Shown: positions 37,772 through 47,740 of the stretch, piece after piece
Position numbering within the stretch: the stretch's first letter is position 1
Layout of the letters: every line of letters begins with the position of its first letter
NCBI GenBank assembly: GCA_942493235.1
Contig: OW818676.1
Span: 434,001 to 498,000 of the forward strand
DNA: 64,000 bases
Direction of reading: 5' to 3'
Source of the DNA: ENR-C587 sp942493235
Lineage (GTDB): Bacteria; Bacteroidota; Ignavibacteria; Kapaibacteriales; UBA2268
The notes under the pieces: generated by a model
What the model was told of the DNA's origin: nothing
Seen by the model: the letters and a program-made list of their open reading frames with translations, nothing else
Databases searched by the model: none
Translations under genes and position numbers: made by a program

Positions 37772-40700
37772 TTATTTCTGAACTACAAATTTGATACGCG
37801 AGCCAATGCTTCCCGATTTTATGATTGCAAAATAAGTACCACTTGATAGAGCGGATACATCTAATTTGAAATTATGGCTTCCGGCACCTAATTGAGTATT
37901 TGATAATAAATAAAGAATGTTATTGCCTAATAAATCGCTTACAAAGAGTTCTATATTCATATCATAATCAAGATAGAATCTTAATTCGGCATTGTCAAGG
38001 ATTGGATTTGGCAATACTTCCAAAGCAAAGCACTTAGCTGAATAATCTATACCGCTAAGTGGGTCGCTCCCCAGCTTATATTCAAAAGCACCGATATCAA
38101 TTCTGCCTTCGGCGGCAGTGTTTTTGTCAAGATTTCGAGGGTAGCCTACACCGCGTACATCAAACACTTCTGATAAATAGTCGCTATAACCGGCATCTAT
38201 ACATGGAGAAGTTCCACAGAGGTTATATATCCAATTGCCGGATTTAACAAACTGAGGATCTTCATTGACACAATATGTTGGTTCAACTGTACCGGATACA
38301 TTGTCTGTACCAAGAGGATAGCAGGAACCCAAAAGTGCAAAATTTCCGGTTTGATTCATTATCTGAGACCCATCAGAATTTGCAATGTTACCCCAAATTA
38401 TTGAATTTATGGCTGTTACATCTCCCAAAGTATTAAAAACTCCGGCATAGTTTTCAGCATTATTATTGGTAATTGTAGTATTTACGAAAGATAGATTTCC
38501 ATGGTCGCCATTATAAGCCGTTCCATTTAAAGAAGAATTAGATGCTATTAATGAGTTATAGAAATATGCAAATTTTGTTAAATTAAAAATTACTGAGCCA
38601 TATTGAGCGGTGCAGTTTTTAAATGTAGAATTAAATACATTTAAAAGAGTTGAATAATTATAAAACACTCCTCCGTTTAGAGTAGCGGAGCAACTGTCAA
38701 ATTGTGAATTTCTTACAGTTAATTGAGAATTCTCAATAGCATGAAATACAGCTCCGGTGCCGGCAGACACTTTGTGAAATATACAAGAATCAATCAAAAC
38801 CATAGAATTAACTATATAGAAAGAGCCCCCATTTGTATTAGCTACCGAAGAATTAAAAGTACATTTTTCAATTGTTGCAGTGCTGTTATTGAAATTACTG
38901 ATGTCTGCCCCATTATTTGCAAAATTACTAAAACGAGTATTAATAATATGAGGAAATGAATTTGTGTTAGAGATAGCTCCGCCTTCGCCTGCTGTATTAT
39001 TACGGAAATAGCAATTGACAATTTTAGGCGAATTCCCCACATTATACATTCCTGCTCCCATAGCATTATTAAATTCATTTAGACAATAGCCGTCGCTAAT
39101 GGTAAATCCGTTAAGCTCTGCATTGTTATTTAAGCTAAGAATTTGGGAATGATTAAACACATGGTAACAGTTATCTGTTTCAAGGGTGTCTATACCGATA
39201 TTACCACTTAAAACGCAAATATTTATATCCGGAGAGGCTTGAGAAAGTTCGGTTTCATTGCCGAGAAATCCGCCATAAATCTTTACTCCGTCTTTCATTT
39301 TAAAAGCCCTATACCTTTCGTTTTCACCGGCGATTTTCATAGTTGGGTAATATATGCCTTTTGCTACCCAAATTTGGTCGTTGCTGATTGCATAATCAAT
39401 TGCATCTTGCATATTAATATAGGCATCTGCCCAAGTTTTGCCATTGTTACTACCGCTTGCATTTACGTTAACATATATAATCAAATTAGAGCTAATCGGG
39501 TCAACGCCATTTTTATATTCATAAGCTCCTATATCAATTTTATCGTAAGCCGAATCGCCGTTAATATCCAAAAATCTTGGGTAGTTAGTACCTCTGATGT
39601 CGTAATTATATAATTTGTTAATATAATTAGCTGAATTCCCTGCATCTACACAGGGCGATTCTTTGGTTATTGAGTAAGGAAAATCACCACGCAAAGCAAA
39701 CATCGGGTCGGAATTAATACATTTATTCTGAACATATCTGCCATAAATATCACTTTTTGAATTACTTATACAGGAATTATTAAGGTATAGAGTGTCAGCC
39801 GGATTAGTAATATATATTTCTAAAGGCTGATAAGTAGATTCATTATTGCGGATAATTGAATTGTCTATTCTATACTTAGAAGTTCCGTATTTACTTTCAA
39901 AATGCAATGCTCCGGATTGACCGGCTTGATTATCAGCAATTGTGCAATTAACAATGTTCAAGTGCGACAAGTAGGTATTAGTGTTTGAATATGAGTAAAT
40001 TGCTCCGCCTTTTACCTGTGCTGAATTATTAAAAAATTCCGAATTGATAATACTGACATCAGAATTATTAAGTATAGCTATAACTCCGCCGCTTGAATCG
40101 GTTCGGTTAGAAGCAAAAGAACAGCTTCTATAAGTGCTTGAAGAAATAATATCATAAATAACTCCAGAGCCAAAAGCAGAGTAATTGCTGTCGAATTTGC
40201 ATTTATAAACAAATGCCGTAGAGTGATTGTTATTAATTACTGATGCACAATAAGGCTGAACATTCTGCACGTCTCTAATAAGCTTATTGGAAATGAAAAC
40301 TGAATTTGTGATGTACATATTCGAATAAGAATTAGCTAAAGACCCCGAATAACCAATATTGTTCAGTCGATTGAAACTGCAGTTTGAAATATTTACTGAA
40401 GAAGCGGAATTAATCATAGCCATAACCCTAAAATCCTCGGATAAGTCTTTTCGCTCAAAGTTGCAGAATCCAATAGTAACTTTATTGCTATCGTTAGCAA
40501 TTGCATAATTTAAGTTATCGGAAAAATCACAATATTGAATATTCAGAGTGTCTTTAAAACTGTAAATTGCAGTACCGTTTGCTCCTTCGTTATTTCTGAA
40601 TTTAATATATTTCAAAACAATAGATGCTCTGTTATTTTTTATGGCAGAAGCCGAAGCGTAACGTATTTCAAAACCATCTAAAATTGAGTTGTTATCAGGT

Positions 40701-42688
40701 GCCATTTCTGAATTATTATTGATTACATGATAACAGTTATCATTAATTTCACCGATTGTTCCAATATCTCCTGACAGAATTGAATTATAAGTGTTTAGAT
40801 TTCGCTGATACATATCAATTTCAAAGCCACCGAAACCGCCATAAATTGCAACACCCTTTTTCATTTGGAATGCTTTATCTCTGTCGCTGGTGCCTTCAAT
40901 CATTTTGCTTGGGTAATAAGTACCCTGAGCTACCCATATTTGGGAGCCATCAATAGCTATATCCAAAGCGGACTGTAAAGAGTTAAAAGAGTTTGCCCAG
41001 CTTGTGCCGTCATTATTACCGGTCGCATCTGCTTTAACATAAATTATCAAAGGAGTCAGAATACTATCGTTTTGGGCATTATATTCATAAGCTCCAATAT
41101 CGACAGTACCATTATAACTGCCATCTCTATTGAGCTTACGGGCGGAGCCTCTAATATCTTTAGTTGTAGTACTGAATGTACTATTACCGGCATCTATACA
41201 CGGAGACAGCCTTGAAATAAGTAAAGGATTTACTGTATCTAAAACAAAAGCAGGTTCAGCATATATGCAGTTTTGAATAGTACTCAATCCGGCTTTAATA
41301 TTTACAGTGTCATCTTTAATCAAGCAGTTATACAGCTCTACCGTATCGGCTTTTATGGTAGTTGTTATATTATTATCGAAAAATAAAGTATTATATGCTT
41401 TTATATTAGTCCCGACTAAAATACTATTAGTATTATTGGAATTGTTTTTGGTGAATGAGCAATTTGTTATATTACAATTACCACTAATAATATGATTAAA
41501 ATTTCTAATGTTCAAAAATACGCAATTCTCAAAGTTCAATATTTTTGAATTTTGATTGGTTATTAAACTACTTGTGTATGAACCATTTGAAAAATTTGAA
41601 AAATAAGTATCCACTATGTCAACCTGAGCATTACTATCAAACAATAATGTTGAGACCCCACCTGAAGTACAATGTTCAAATTCACAATTATTAAGTTTTG
41701 TGTATTTTGTACTGTTACTTTTAAGAAATCCATTATAATTTTCGTAATTATAAACTGTAAATTTCGAATTACTAATTATAAGAGTATCAAGATAAGAACA
41801 ATCAAGTAAGGCTTTATTACTGCTGAATAAACCGCGAAAAGTGCAATTGTCAATCAAAACACTACCTTGCCTAATATTAAAAGCACACAATTCACGCTCA
41901 AATCTAAACTCATCTAATAGAAGTTCTTCAAAATAGAAATTTGAATTTCTACAAATAATTTTGCTATTATTGCTTTTAATTAGATTTAAAAACATATTGC
42001 TAAAATCACAACTATCGATAATAAGTTCCGAATTAACAACATATATGGCATTAACGTCCCAATCGAATTTACAATTTTCTATTATTAGTTTTGCATTTAT
42101 ATTATATATTTGATTTAACGAATCGTTAGGAATAAATGCACTTCTTGTTGAGCAATTTGCTATTTTGGGAGCACAGCCTATATTTGTCATTATTACCCCA
42201 GTTGTATCGTGTGCTCCTTTAACGGTATTATATAAACTAAAGCCGTTGAGCAGAGCAGTGCTGTCTAAATCCAAATCAGCAGTATGGTAGAACAATCTAT
42301 CACTGCCAGTCCAGTAACCCTCCATATCGGCTGTACCAGCAGATAGAGTAGTAATATTAGCAGAAATATTTCTCTGGTATAGCTCAGTTACATCTTCGTT
42401 ACCCCAGAAACCGCCATAAATAGCGACACCCTTTTTCATTTGGAATGCTTTATCACTGTAGTTTGTTCCACCAATCATTTTGCTTGGGTAATAAGTACCC
42501 TGAGCTACCCATATTTGGTCGCCGGCAACAGCACTATCTATTGCCTCCTGCAAATCTATATATGCAGTCTGCCAAGTCAGACCGTCCGAAATATTATGCC
42601 CAATATATTCGCGAACATAAATAATCTTACTGTTTGCATCTATCAACGCAAAAAGGGAAATCAAGGCAATTATTACACACTTTCTCAT
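37772..42688 (-). CDS. T9SS-secreted triplicated parallel beta-helix protein
   Basis: The 1,638-residue protein has a signal peptide and three tandem modules, each starting IIYV... then an AQGTYYPSKMI or AKGIYYPTMKI stretch and MKKGVAIYGGF, at about residues 23, 548 and 1070 (module length ~522-525). Each has a central parallel beta-helix rich in Asn and Ser (CxF, NSTF-type turns) and ends with SPCIDAGNS and IDIGAYEY, the choice-of-anchor Q signature. A T9SS sorting domain (LPNPILDNAELRFYL) occupies ~1560-1638. It looks like a secreted adhesin or glycan-binding/cleaving protein; no catalytic residues are recognised. Modules 1 and 2 are near-identical at DNA level around the YYPSKMI segment. 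Confidence 0.87.
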   Translation of the reverse strand: MRKCVIIALISLFALIDANSKIIYVREYIGHNISDGLTWQTAYIDLQEAIDSAVAGDQIWVAQGTYYPSKMIGGTNYSDKAFQMKKGVAIYGGFWGNEDVTELYQRNISANITTLSAGTADMEGYWTGSDRLFYHTADLDLDSTALLNGFSLYNTVKGAHDTTGVIMTNIGCAPKIANCSTRSAFIPNDSLNQIYNINAKLIIENCKFDWDVNAIYVVNSELIIDSCDFSNMFLNLIKSNNSKIICRNSNFYFEELLLDEFRFERELCAFNIRQGSVLIDNCTFRGLFSSNKALLDCSYLDTLIISNSKFTVYNYENYNGFLKSNSTKYTKLNNCEFEHCTSGGVSTLLFDSNAQVDIVDTYFSNFSNGSYTSSLITNQNSKILNFENCVFLNIRNFNHIISGNCNITNCSFTKNNSNNTNSILVGTNIKAYNTLFFDNNITTTIKADTVELYNCLIKDDTVNIKAGLSTIQNCIYAEPAFVLDTVNPLLISRLSPCIDAGNSTFSTTTKDIRGSARKLNRDGSYNGTVDIGAYEYNAQNDSILTPLIIYVKADATGNNDGTSWANSFNSLQSALDIAIDGSQIWVAQGTYYPSKMIEGTSDRDKAFQMKKGVAIYGGFGGFEIDMYQRNLNTYNSILSGDIGTIGEINDNCYHVINNNSEMAPDNNSILDGFEIRYASASAIKNNRASIVLKYIKFRNNEGANGTAIYSFKDTLNIQYCDFSDNLNYAIANDSNKVTIGFCNFERKDLSEDFRVMAMINSASSVNISNCSFNRLNNIGYSGSLANSYSNMYITNSVFISNKLIRDVQNVQPYCASVINNNHSTAFVYKCKFDSNYSAFGSGVIYDIISSSTYRSCSFASNRTDSSGGVIAILNNSDVSIINSEFFNNSAQVKGGAIYSYSNTNTYLSHLNIVNCTIADNQAGQSGALHFESKYGTSKYRIDNSIIRNNESTYQPLEIYITNPADTLYLNNSCISNSKSDIYGRYVQNKCINSDPMFALRGDFPYSITKESPCVDAGNSANYINKLYNYDIRGTNYPRFLDINGDSAYDKIDIGAYEYKNGVDPISSNLIIYVNVNASGSNNGKTWADAYINMQDAIDYAISNDQIWVAKGIYYPTMKIAGENERYRAFKMKDGVKIYGGFLGNETELSQASPDINICVLSGNIGIDTLETDNCYHVFNHSQILSLNNNAELNGFTISDGYCLNEFNNAMGAGMYNVGNSPKIVNCYFRNNTAGEGGAISNTNSFPHIINTRFSNFANNGADISNFNNSTATIEKCTFNSSVANTNGGSFYIVNSMVLIDSCIFHKVSAGTGAVFHAIENSQLTVRNSQFDSCSATLNGGVFYNYSTLLNVFNSTFKNCTAQYGSVIFNLTKFAYFYNSLIASNSSLNGTAYNGDHGNLSFVNTTITNNNAENYAGVFNTLGDVTAINSIIWGNIANSDGSQIMNQTGNFALLGSCYPLGTDNVSGTVEPTYCVNEDPQFVKSGNWIYNLCGTSPCIDAGYSDYLSEVFDVRGVGYPRNLDKNTAAEGRIDIGAFEYKLGSDPLSGIDYSAKCFALEVLPNPILDNAELRFYLDYDMNIELFVSDLLGNNILYLLSNTQLGAGSHNFKLDVSALSSGTYFAIIKSGSIGSRIKFVVQK

Positions 42689-42977
42689 AGATTCCTCGTT
42701 TTATATAATTATTTTGCTTTTTTTCATATAAACTAATATAACTAATAAAGTCTGAATTTGCAAGAGAAATATTTATTTATTCATATTTGTAACTTATTAT
42801 TGATTTGATGAAATATATGAATTGCTTGAAATTAGGGATATGCCCGTAATTTACAAACATGTATATTTTAACATGATAGGATAAATTCACTTCTTTGAGT
42901 CCCGTGGTTAAAGAGGCCGGGCTGTGTGAATATTACTATTATAATGTAATTTTACGCAGTTTTTATCTCACTCATTA

Positions 42978-43046
42978 TCAACCCCATGCTTCAGCGTGGG
43001 GATTCAAGTAATTAGTGACCTTTACCACGCTGAAGCGTGGGGTTGA
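42978..43046. repeat. Large inverted repeat (ccccatgcttcagcgtgg arms)
   Basis: The arms tcaaccccatgcttcagcg and cgctgaagcgtggggttga pair over about 22 bp with one mismatch around a 25-base centre. Each arm also folds on itself (ccccatgc/gcgtgggg and ccacgct/agcgtgg). It may be two head-to-head copies of one small hairpin repeat. Confidence 0.7.
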
Positions 43047-43155
43047 ATGGAACTTGGAAAAATATTTGTTGTCTTTTGATAGTATTTACCCAGCCTTTTA
43101 AGCGTGGTGATGAATTGAGTAGTGAAGATATTTGAAACAGCTATTAAGTAGATAT

Positions 43156-43181
43156 CAACCTGATGGTTAACTGTCAGGTTG
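43156..43181. repeat. REP-like palindrome, variant copy
   Basis: The palindrome caacctgatggtt...aactgtcaggttg is the same 26-bp palindrome as at 3223-3248 with changes that keep pairing (one C-G to T-A swap and two G-T wobbles). Confidence 0.7.
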
Positions 43182-43400
43182 CATTGAAGATAAATGAAAA
43201 ATAAGCAGGCACTAAAGTCCGGGGTTGATGACAAATTCTCATTGCAAGTTGAAAATGAAATTATAGATTGTTATTTATTTGCATATCATTGAATTAATGA
43301 TACATTAAAATAATTAGTAATTTGATAAGTAGCCTTCTTTAATAGTGTTTATCTACATTTTTTTTATTAAATTTGTATTTTATATAATCATCAAGCAAAC

Positions 43401-44837
43401 ATGAACGCAGCTATTAAACTTTATAATTTACTTTTAGCATTTTTTAAGCCATTACGGGAATTTGTTCCTATAGAATATCAAAGCGACTTAATCAGTTCGA
43501 CAATTACGAACAATGCAAACCGAACCGGATTTATTATCAAGCTATTTCTACCGCTTTCGATTTTGATGGGAATCCCTGACATAATAAATCTAATATTAGG
43601 CATGGGGAACAAATATTACAACATAGCAGGACTATCCATAAATTTAGCATTATTTTTAATAAATTTAGTATTTTACTATATATTTAAAAATAGTAAAAAG
43701 AACTTTAACTTAGTTAAAATCAATACTATGCTTAAAGTATATGTATTTACTATGACCGGTTCATTTTTTCTATACTCGCTCTATATTAACTCTATGCTTG
43801 GAGATTATACGGCTTTTTATATTAGTTTGGTTTTATCCATGGTTATATTTGTAATGCCTGATTTTTCTCAGATATACAATGCCCTAATTTCAGCTATTAT
43901 ATTAACTTTTATGATATATAATAAGGGTGATGATTACATTCATATTAACAACAATATTCAGGTCTTATTTATATGTACTATAGTTTCGATGATATTCTGG
44001 AGGATTGAGCGAAAGCACGTAAGTAACGAGTTTATCAACAAAAAAATGTATGAGCAAGCCAAAGAGTCAGCTGACGAATTAAATATATCTCTACTCGAGA
44101 AGAACAAGGAGATAGAAAGCCAAAACGAAATATTAAAAAACCTGATAGCTACCAAAGATAAATTTTTCTCGATAATAGCACATGACATCAAGAATCCATT
44201 TTCTGCAATTGTAAATTTGTCTGCTATAATTTCTGATATGGAAAGATTTGAATTGACAAAAGAGGAGGTTAAAGAATATGCTAATAATATACATTCAGCT
44301 ACCAAAAACTTGAACTCACTATTAGAAAATCTATTGATTTGGTCGAGATCACAGCGTGGGATGTTATGCTTTGAGCCTGAAAAGACAAATATAAGTTATT
44401 TATTTGAATATGTATCATCATTATTGGAATGTGCCGCAGGGCAGAAGTGCATACGGATTAATAATTATATCTCTAAAGATATCAATATTCAAATTGATAC
44501 AAATATGATGAGTACAGTATTTAGAAATATACTCGCAAATGCTATAAAATTTACTAATAAGGGCGGAGAAATCAAGATTTATTCCGAGCATATAATAGCA
44601 CCATTCGAAGGGTATAGAATTACTATCGAAGACACAGGAGTAGGCATTTCGCCTGAAAATATGAAAAAATTATTTTTAATCGAAGAAAGCATCACTACTC
44701 TCGGCACTAATGACGAAGTTGGCTCCGGTTTGGGCTTACTTCTTTGTTATGAATTTGTTAATCGACATTCGGGTAAGATTTATGCAGAGAGTGAAGTAAG
44801 CGTAGGAACAAAAATTATTATTGAATTACCAATATAA
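43401..44837 (+). CDS. Membrane-bound sensor histidine kinase
   Basis: The 478-residue protein has about five to six N-terminal membrane helices (~55-205) with no large extracellular loop, a coiled-coil linker (~215-250), HisKA with His261 in IIAHDIKNPF, and HATPase with NAIKFTNKGG (N box), DTGVGIS and GSGLGLLL. A TAAATTTG close to the expected -7 position lies at 43368-43375. No response regulator is adjacent, so it is an orphan kinase. The sensed signal is unknown; the hydrophobic domain may sense membrane state or a lipophilic ligand. Confidence 0.88.
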   Translation: MNAAIKLYNLLLAFFKPLREFVPIEYQSDLISSTITNNANRTGFIIKLFLPLSILMGIPDIINLILGMGNKYYNIAGLSINLALFLINLVFYYIFKNSKKNFNLVKINTMLKVYVFTMTGSFFLYSLYINSMLGDYTAFYISLVLSMVIFVMPDFSQIYNALISAIILTFMIYNKGDDYIHINNNIQVLFICTIVSMIFWRIERKHVSNEFINKKMYEQAKESADELNISLLEKNKEIESQNEILKNLIATKDKFFSIIAHDIKNPFSAIVNLSAIISDMERFELTKEEVKEYANNIHSATKNLNSLLENLLIWSRSQRGMLCFEPEKTNISYLFEYVSSLLECAAGQKCIRINNYISKDINIQIDTNMMSTVFRNILANAIKFTNKGGEIKIYSEHIIAPFEGYRITIEDTGVGISPENMKKLFLIEESITTLGTNDEVGSGLGLLLCYEFVNRHSGKIYAESEVSVGTKIIIELPI

Positions 44838-44848
44838 AAAATATTTCT

Positions 44849-44878
44849 TTTGTATATAAAAAATATTTATTATATTTG
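44849..44878 (+). promoter_or_regulatory. Bacteroidota-type promoter for tRNA-Ser
   Basis: TTTG (44849-44852) and TATATTTG (44871-44878), 18 bases apart, match the -33 TTTG / -7 TAnnTTTG consensus, and the tRNA starts 20 bp after the -7 box. This is the clearest promoter in the window. Confidence 0.75.
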
Positions 44879-44898
44879 AATTCCATGTTAATGGATTA

Positions 44899-44988
<90 letters not shown>

Positions 44989-45006
44989 CAAAATAAATAT
45001 TTCAAT

Positions 45007-45047
45007 AAAAAACTCTTACTAAATGTATATCAGTAAGAGTTTTTTTG
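45007..45047 (+). terminator. Rho-independent terminator after tRNA-Ser
   Basis: The arms aaaaactcttact and agtaagagttttttt pair perfectly over 13 bp and end in a T-run of seven. Confidence 0.85.
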
Positions 45048-45170
45048 TGTATATTTTTGATCTATATATAATATTGTTTTATTTGAAATTGGGCATTTTA
45101 TTCATCACTTGTACTCATGTGGTTAAAGCCACAGGTAATTGGCAAAACAAATTATTTCAAGTAGTTGATA

Positions 45171-45923
45171 CTATTTTGTTTTTAGTTCTGGTGTAATTGC
45201 TTTGTCAGTTTTTAAAGGTCTTCTGGGTCTAGGAATATCTTTTTTTTCTTCAACGGGCAAGACAGAACTAATAGCAATTTTATATTTTTTCTTAATATCA
45301 AGCATTTCTTTATCTCTAATTTTATATTTCATTTCGAGAAAAGTAAACTTGGCAGCCACTTCTTTAGTTATAGCTTGAGAAACATCATTTTCTTTATTTT
45401 TGATTGCTTCTTGGATTTTCTTTTTGTCGTTTAATTCTTTTAAAGCTTTAAATTCAGGAGTATTCGTCCATTTCTCGAGCTGAGTATAGTAAGAAACAAG
45501 CTTTTTAGTAGTTTCTTTGATTAAGGCTGAATCAACCGGAGTAGGCGGTATAGTGTCAGCTTCGATAGCTTTCGCATATTTTGCTATTCTATCTGAGTAT
45601 TGTTTTACTTTTGGGTCTCTACGCATTAACTCTTCGGTATTAAAGAAGTCTTTAGCATCTTTAAATCCGGTAAGCTTAGCGATAGAATCAATTTTACTCC
45701 TCATAGTTTCATCTTGCTTAGGTGCGTTATTCATTCTGATAATAGATTTATAATCAGCAGTTCTTTGGTAGCTGATAAATTTATTATAGAATTTTATCAA
45801 ATTATTTTTCAAAAGCTGAGACTGTGCAGAATCAGATAATTGCTCTGTTTTTTTATCTTGGCTATATAAATTAGCACTAAAAAATAGAATAGCAGTGAAA
45901 ACTAAATAAATAATCTTTTTCAT
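45171..45923 (-). CDS. Exported helical protein, unknown
   Basis: The 250-residue protein has a signal peptide (MKKIIYLVFTAILFFSANLYS) and a mature part that is largely helical and highly charged, with a Pro/Arg-rich C-terminus (PRPRRPLKTD). It lies 2 bp after era, so it belongs to the DUF3098-era operon. I do not recognise the family. A structural role or periplasmic chaperone-like behaviour would fit the charged helices, but nothing confirms it. Confidence 0.65.
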   Translation of the reverse strand: MKKIIYLVFTAILFFSANLYSQDKKTEQLSDSAQSQLLKNNLIKFYNKFISYQRTADYKSIIRMNNAPKQDETMRSKIDSIAKLTGFKDAKDFFNTEELMRRDPKVKQYSDRIAKYAKAIEADTIPPTPVDSALIKETTKKLVSYYTQLEKWTNTPEFKALKELNDKKKIQEAIKNKENDVSQAITKEVAAKFTFLEMKYKIRDKEMLDIKKKYKIAISSVLPVEEKKDIPRPRRPLKTDKAITPELKTK

Positions 45924-45925
45924 AA

Positions 45926-46831
45926 TTAGTATCCGTAAGATTTTAACATATTTTTATTATTTCTCCAACTTTCGCGAACTTTAACGAATAGCTCTAGGAA
46001 AACTTCTTTTTGGAGATGTTCTTCAATATCGGCTCTGGATTTCTCGCCGATTCTTTTAACTTGAGCTCCACCGGCACCGATAAGAATGGATTTCTGGCTT
46101 TTTCTGTCAACAATTATATCGGCAGCTATGTACCATTTGCCATCTTCGTGCTCTTTAAATTCAGTAATACTTACTTCGGTAGAGTATGGGATTTCCTCAG
46201 AAAATATTCTAAATATATGCTCTCTAATCATTTCTGAAACAAAGAATCGCTCTGACTGAGTGCCTAATTGCTCGGGGTCGTAGTAAAATTCACCATTTGG
46301 CAAATAATTAATAATTACTTTTATCAGTTCATCGACCGAAGCATTTTTCAAAGCAGAAATCGGGATAATTTCTTTAAAGCATTCCATTGAAGACAGATAA
46401 GCAATTATTGGCAGCACATCTTTAATATCTTTATATGTGTCGATTTTATTGATAACTGCTATAATAGGTTTGTCCAATTTCTTTAGCTCAGCTAATATTT
46501 CAATTGATTTAGCATCTAATGTATTGCCGAATTTTTCTAAATCAATCAGAAATAGAATCATATCCGATGTTTCTAAGGCTTCGCCGATATAACCCATCAT
46601 CACTTTCTGAAGTTCATATTTCGGATTTAGAATACCGGGAGTATCAATAAAAACTATTTGGGCATTTTCGTCTGTATAAATGCCTAATACTTTCTTGCGA
46701 GTAGTCTGGGGCTTTGGGCTTACTATAGAAAGCTTTGCACCGATAGCAGAATTCATCAGAGTAGATTTACCTGCATTCGGTTTCCCGATTATCGCAACAT
46801 ATCCGCTTTTTGTTTCAGGATTATTGTGCAT
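45926..46831 (-). CDS. era: GTPase Era
   Basis: The 301-residue Ras-like GTPase acts in 16S rRNA maturation and 30S assembly. G1 is GKPNAGKST (residues 16-24), G3 is DTPG, G4 is NKID, followed by the C-terminal KH domain with ILIGAGGAQVKRIGEKSR. It overlaps the DUF3098 gene by 11 bp and precedes an exported protein by 2 bp. Confidence 0.96.
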   Translation of the reverse strand: MHNNPETKSGYVAIIGKPNAGKSTLMNSAIGAKLSIVSPKPQTTRKKVLGIYTDENAQIVFIDTPGILNPKYELQKVMMGYIGEALETSDMILFLIDLEKFGNTLDAKSIEILAELKKLDKPIIAVINKIDTYKDIKDVLPIIAYLSSMECFKEIIPISALKNASVDELIKVIINYLPNGEFYYDPEQLGTQSERFFVSEMIREHIFRIFSEEIPYSTEVSITEFKEHEDGKWYIAADIIVDRKSQKSILIGAGGAQVKRIGEKSRADIEEHLQKEVFLELFVKVRESWRNNKNMLKSYGY

Positions 46832-47129
46832 TGTTATCTGCCGATTTATTGAATTTCTTCAATAAACCCAATGGAATGATTACGCAATAACCAATTACTA
46901 ATAGTAGTGGAGCTACAGTAACAGCCAATGGATTATTCCACTTGCCGTCAACTACAGCGGCATCGTCTGTAATACCGGTTGCCATAAGGGCATAACCAAG
47001 CAAAATCACACCAAGACCTGCTAATAAATAATACATGTTCATTCTACCAAGTGGGAATGACCATTTCTGTTTTGCATCAGAATATTTTGTTGTCTTTTTT
47101 ACAACCGGTTTTTCTTCAATTTTTGCCAT
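46821..47129 (-). CDS. DUF3098 membrane protein
   Basis: The ~102-residue protein has two membrane segments (MYYLLAGLGVILLGYALM and AVTVAPLLLVIGYCVIIPLG) and matches the DUF3098 pattern of Bacteroidota, including the GYALMATG and TVAPLLLVIGY regions. I chose the start at MAKIEEKP (47129); the frame extends to 47156. It overlaps era by 11 bp. Its function is not known. Confidence 0.8.
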   Translation of the reverse strand: MAKIEEKPVVKKTTKYSDAKQKWSFPLGRMNMYYLLAGLGVILLGYALMATGITDDAAVVDGKWNNPLAVTVAPLLLVIGYCVIIPLGLLKKFNKSADNNAQ

Positions 47130-47228
47130 TATTTTGAAATTCATAAAGTTAAACAAAGTACAAAATTAATTATAAATTTTATCATTTAAAAGTATTTTGA
47201 ATAATATAGTTACAAATTCTGTTATTTT

Positions 47229-47666
47229 TTATTTCGGATACTTATTAAATAATTTCAAAAAGAACTTATGTACATTATGCATACCGCTTGGATTGATATA
47301 CATAATTATACAATGCCCACAAATTAAATTGAATAATGAAGGTTCGGCAAGCTCTATCTGCATTTTTTGAAACACCCATATATTGCGTTTATTGTATTTA
47401 ATGCAAGTATTTACTAATTCTTGAACTTTGGATTTGTTAAGCAAAATATAAATCGAATTTACATCATCGGGTAGCTCAGCTATGCTAGTATAGACTTTAT
47501 GCCCTAAAATTTCGCCACCTTTGGGATTAACCGGATATACGGTATATCCTTTATTTGATAATTCCTTAATTACACTGTTACCGAGTTTGTCTTTGTTAGC
47601 GGAAGCTCCTACTACAGCGACTTTTCTATCAGCTAAGAATTTTTCAATTTGATGTATAGATGTCAT
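47229..47666 (-). CDS. CoA-binding (Rossmann) domain protein
   Basis: The 145-residue CoA-binding-domain protein of the YccU type has a Rossmann fold with KVAVVGASANKDKLGNSV (~14-31), a GYTVYPVNPKG strand-turn (~39-49) and PDDVNSIYILLNKS. Members bind CoA or NAD. Five copies of an 8-bp repeat lie 26-65 bp upstream of its ATG, which might vary its expression. Confidence 0.87.
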   Translation of the reverse strand: MTSIHQIEKFLADRKVAVVGASANKDKLGNSVIKELSNKGYTVYPVNPKGGEILGHKVYTSIAELPDDVNSIYILLNKSKVQELVNTCIKYNKRNIWVFQKMQIELAEPSLFNLICGHCIIMYINPSGMHNVHKFFLKLFNKYPK

Positions 47667-47691
47667 AATATTCCCTATTAATAAAATTATA

Positions 47692-47731
47692 AATAAAAGA
47701 ATAAAAGAATAAAAGAATAAAAGAATAAAAG
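47692..47731. repeat. Five copies of the 8-bp repeat aataaaag
   Basis: The unit aataaaag is repeated five times without interruption between acpS and the CoA-binding gene, 26-65 bp upstream of the latter's start. Slipped-strand length change could alter promoter spacing, but no promoter has been placed. Confidence 0.9.
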
Positions 47732-47740
47732 AATTAAATA

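Larger units (their letters stand above)
42689..43400. other. Spacer with dispersed palindromes
   Basis: No gene is supported. It contains a large inverted repeat (42978-43046) and the second copy of the REP-like palindrome (43156-43181). A short frame crossing these hairpins is not a gene. Confidence 0.5.

Noticed and set aside
43022..43234. 70-codon frame across the hairpins
   Set aside because: It reads through the palindromes at 43025-43181 and would be structured RNA, not a gene.
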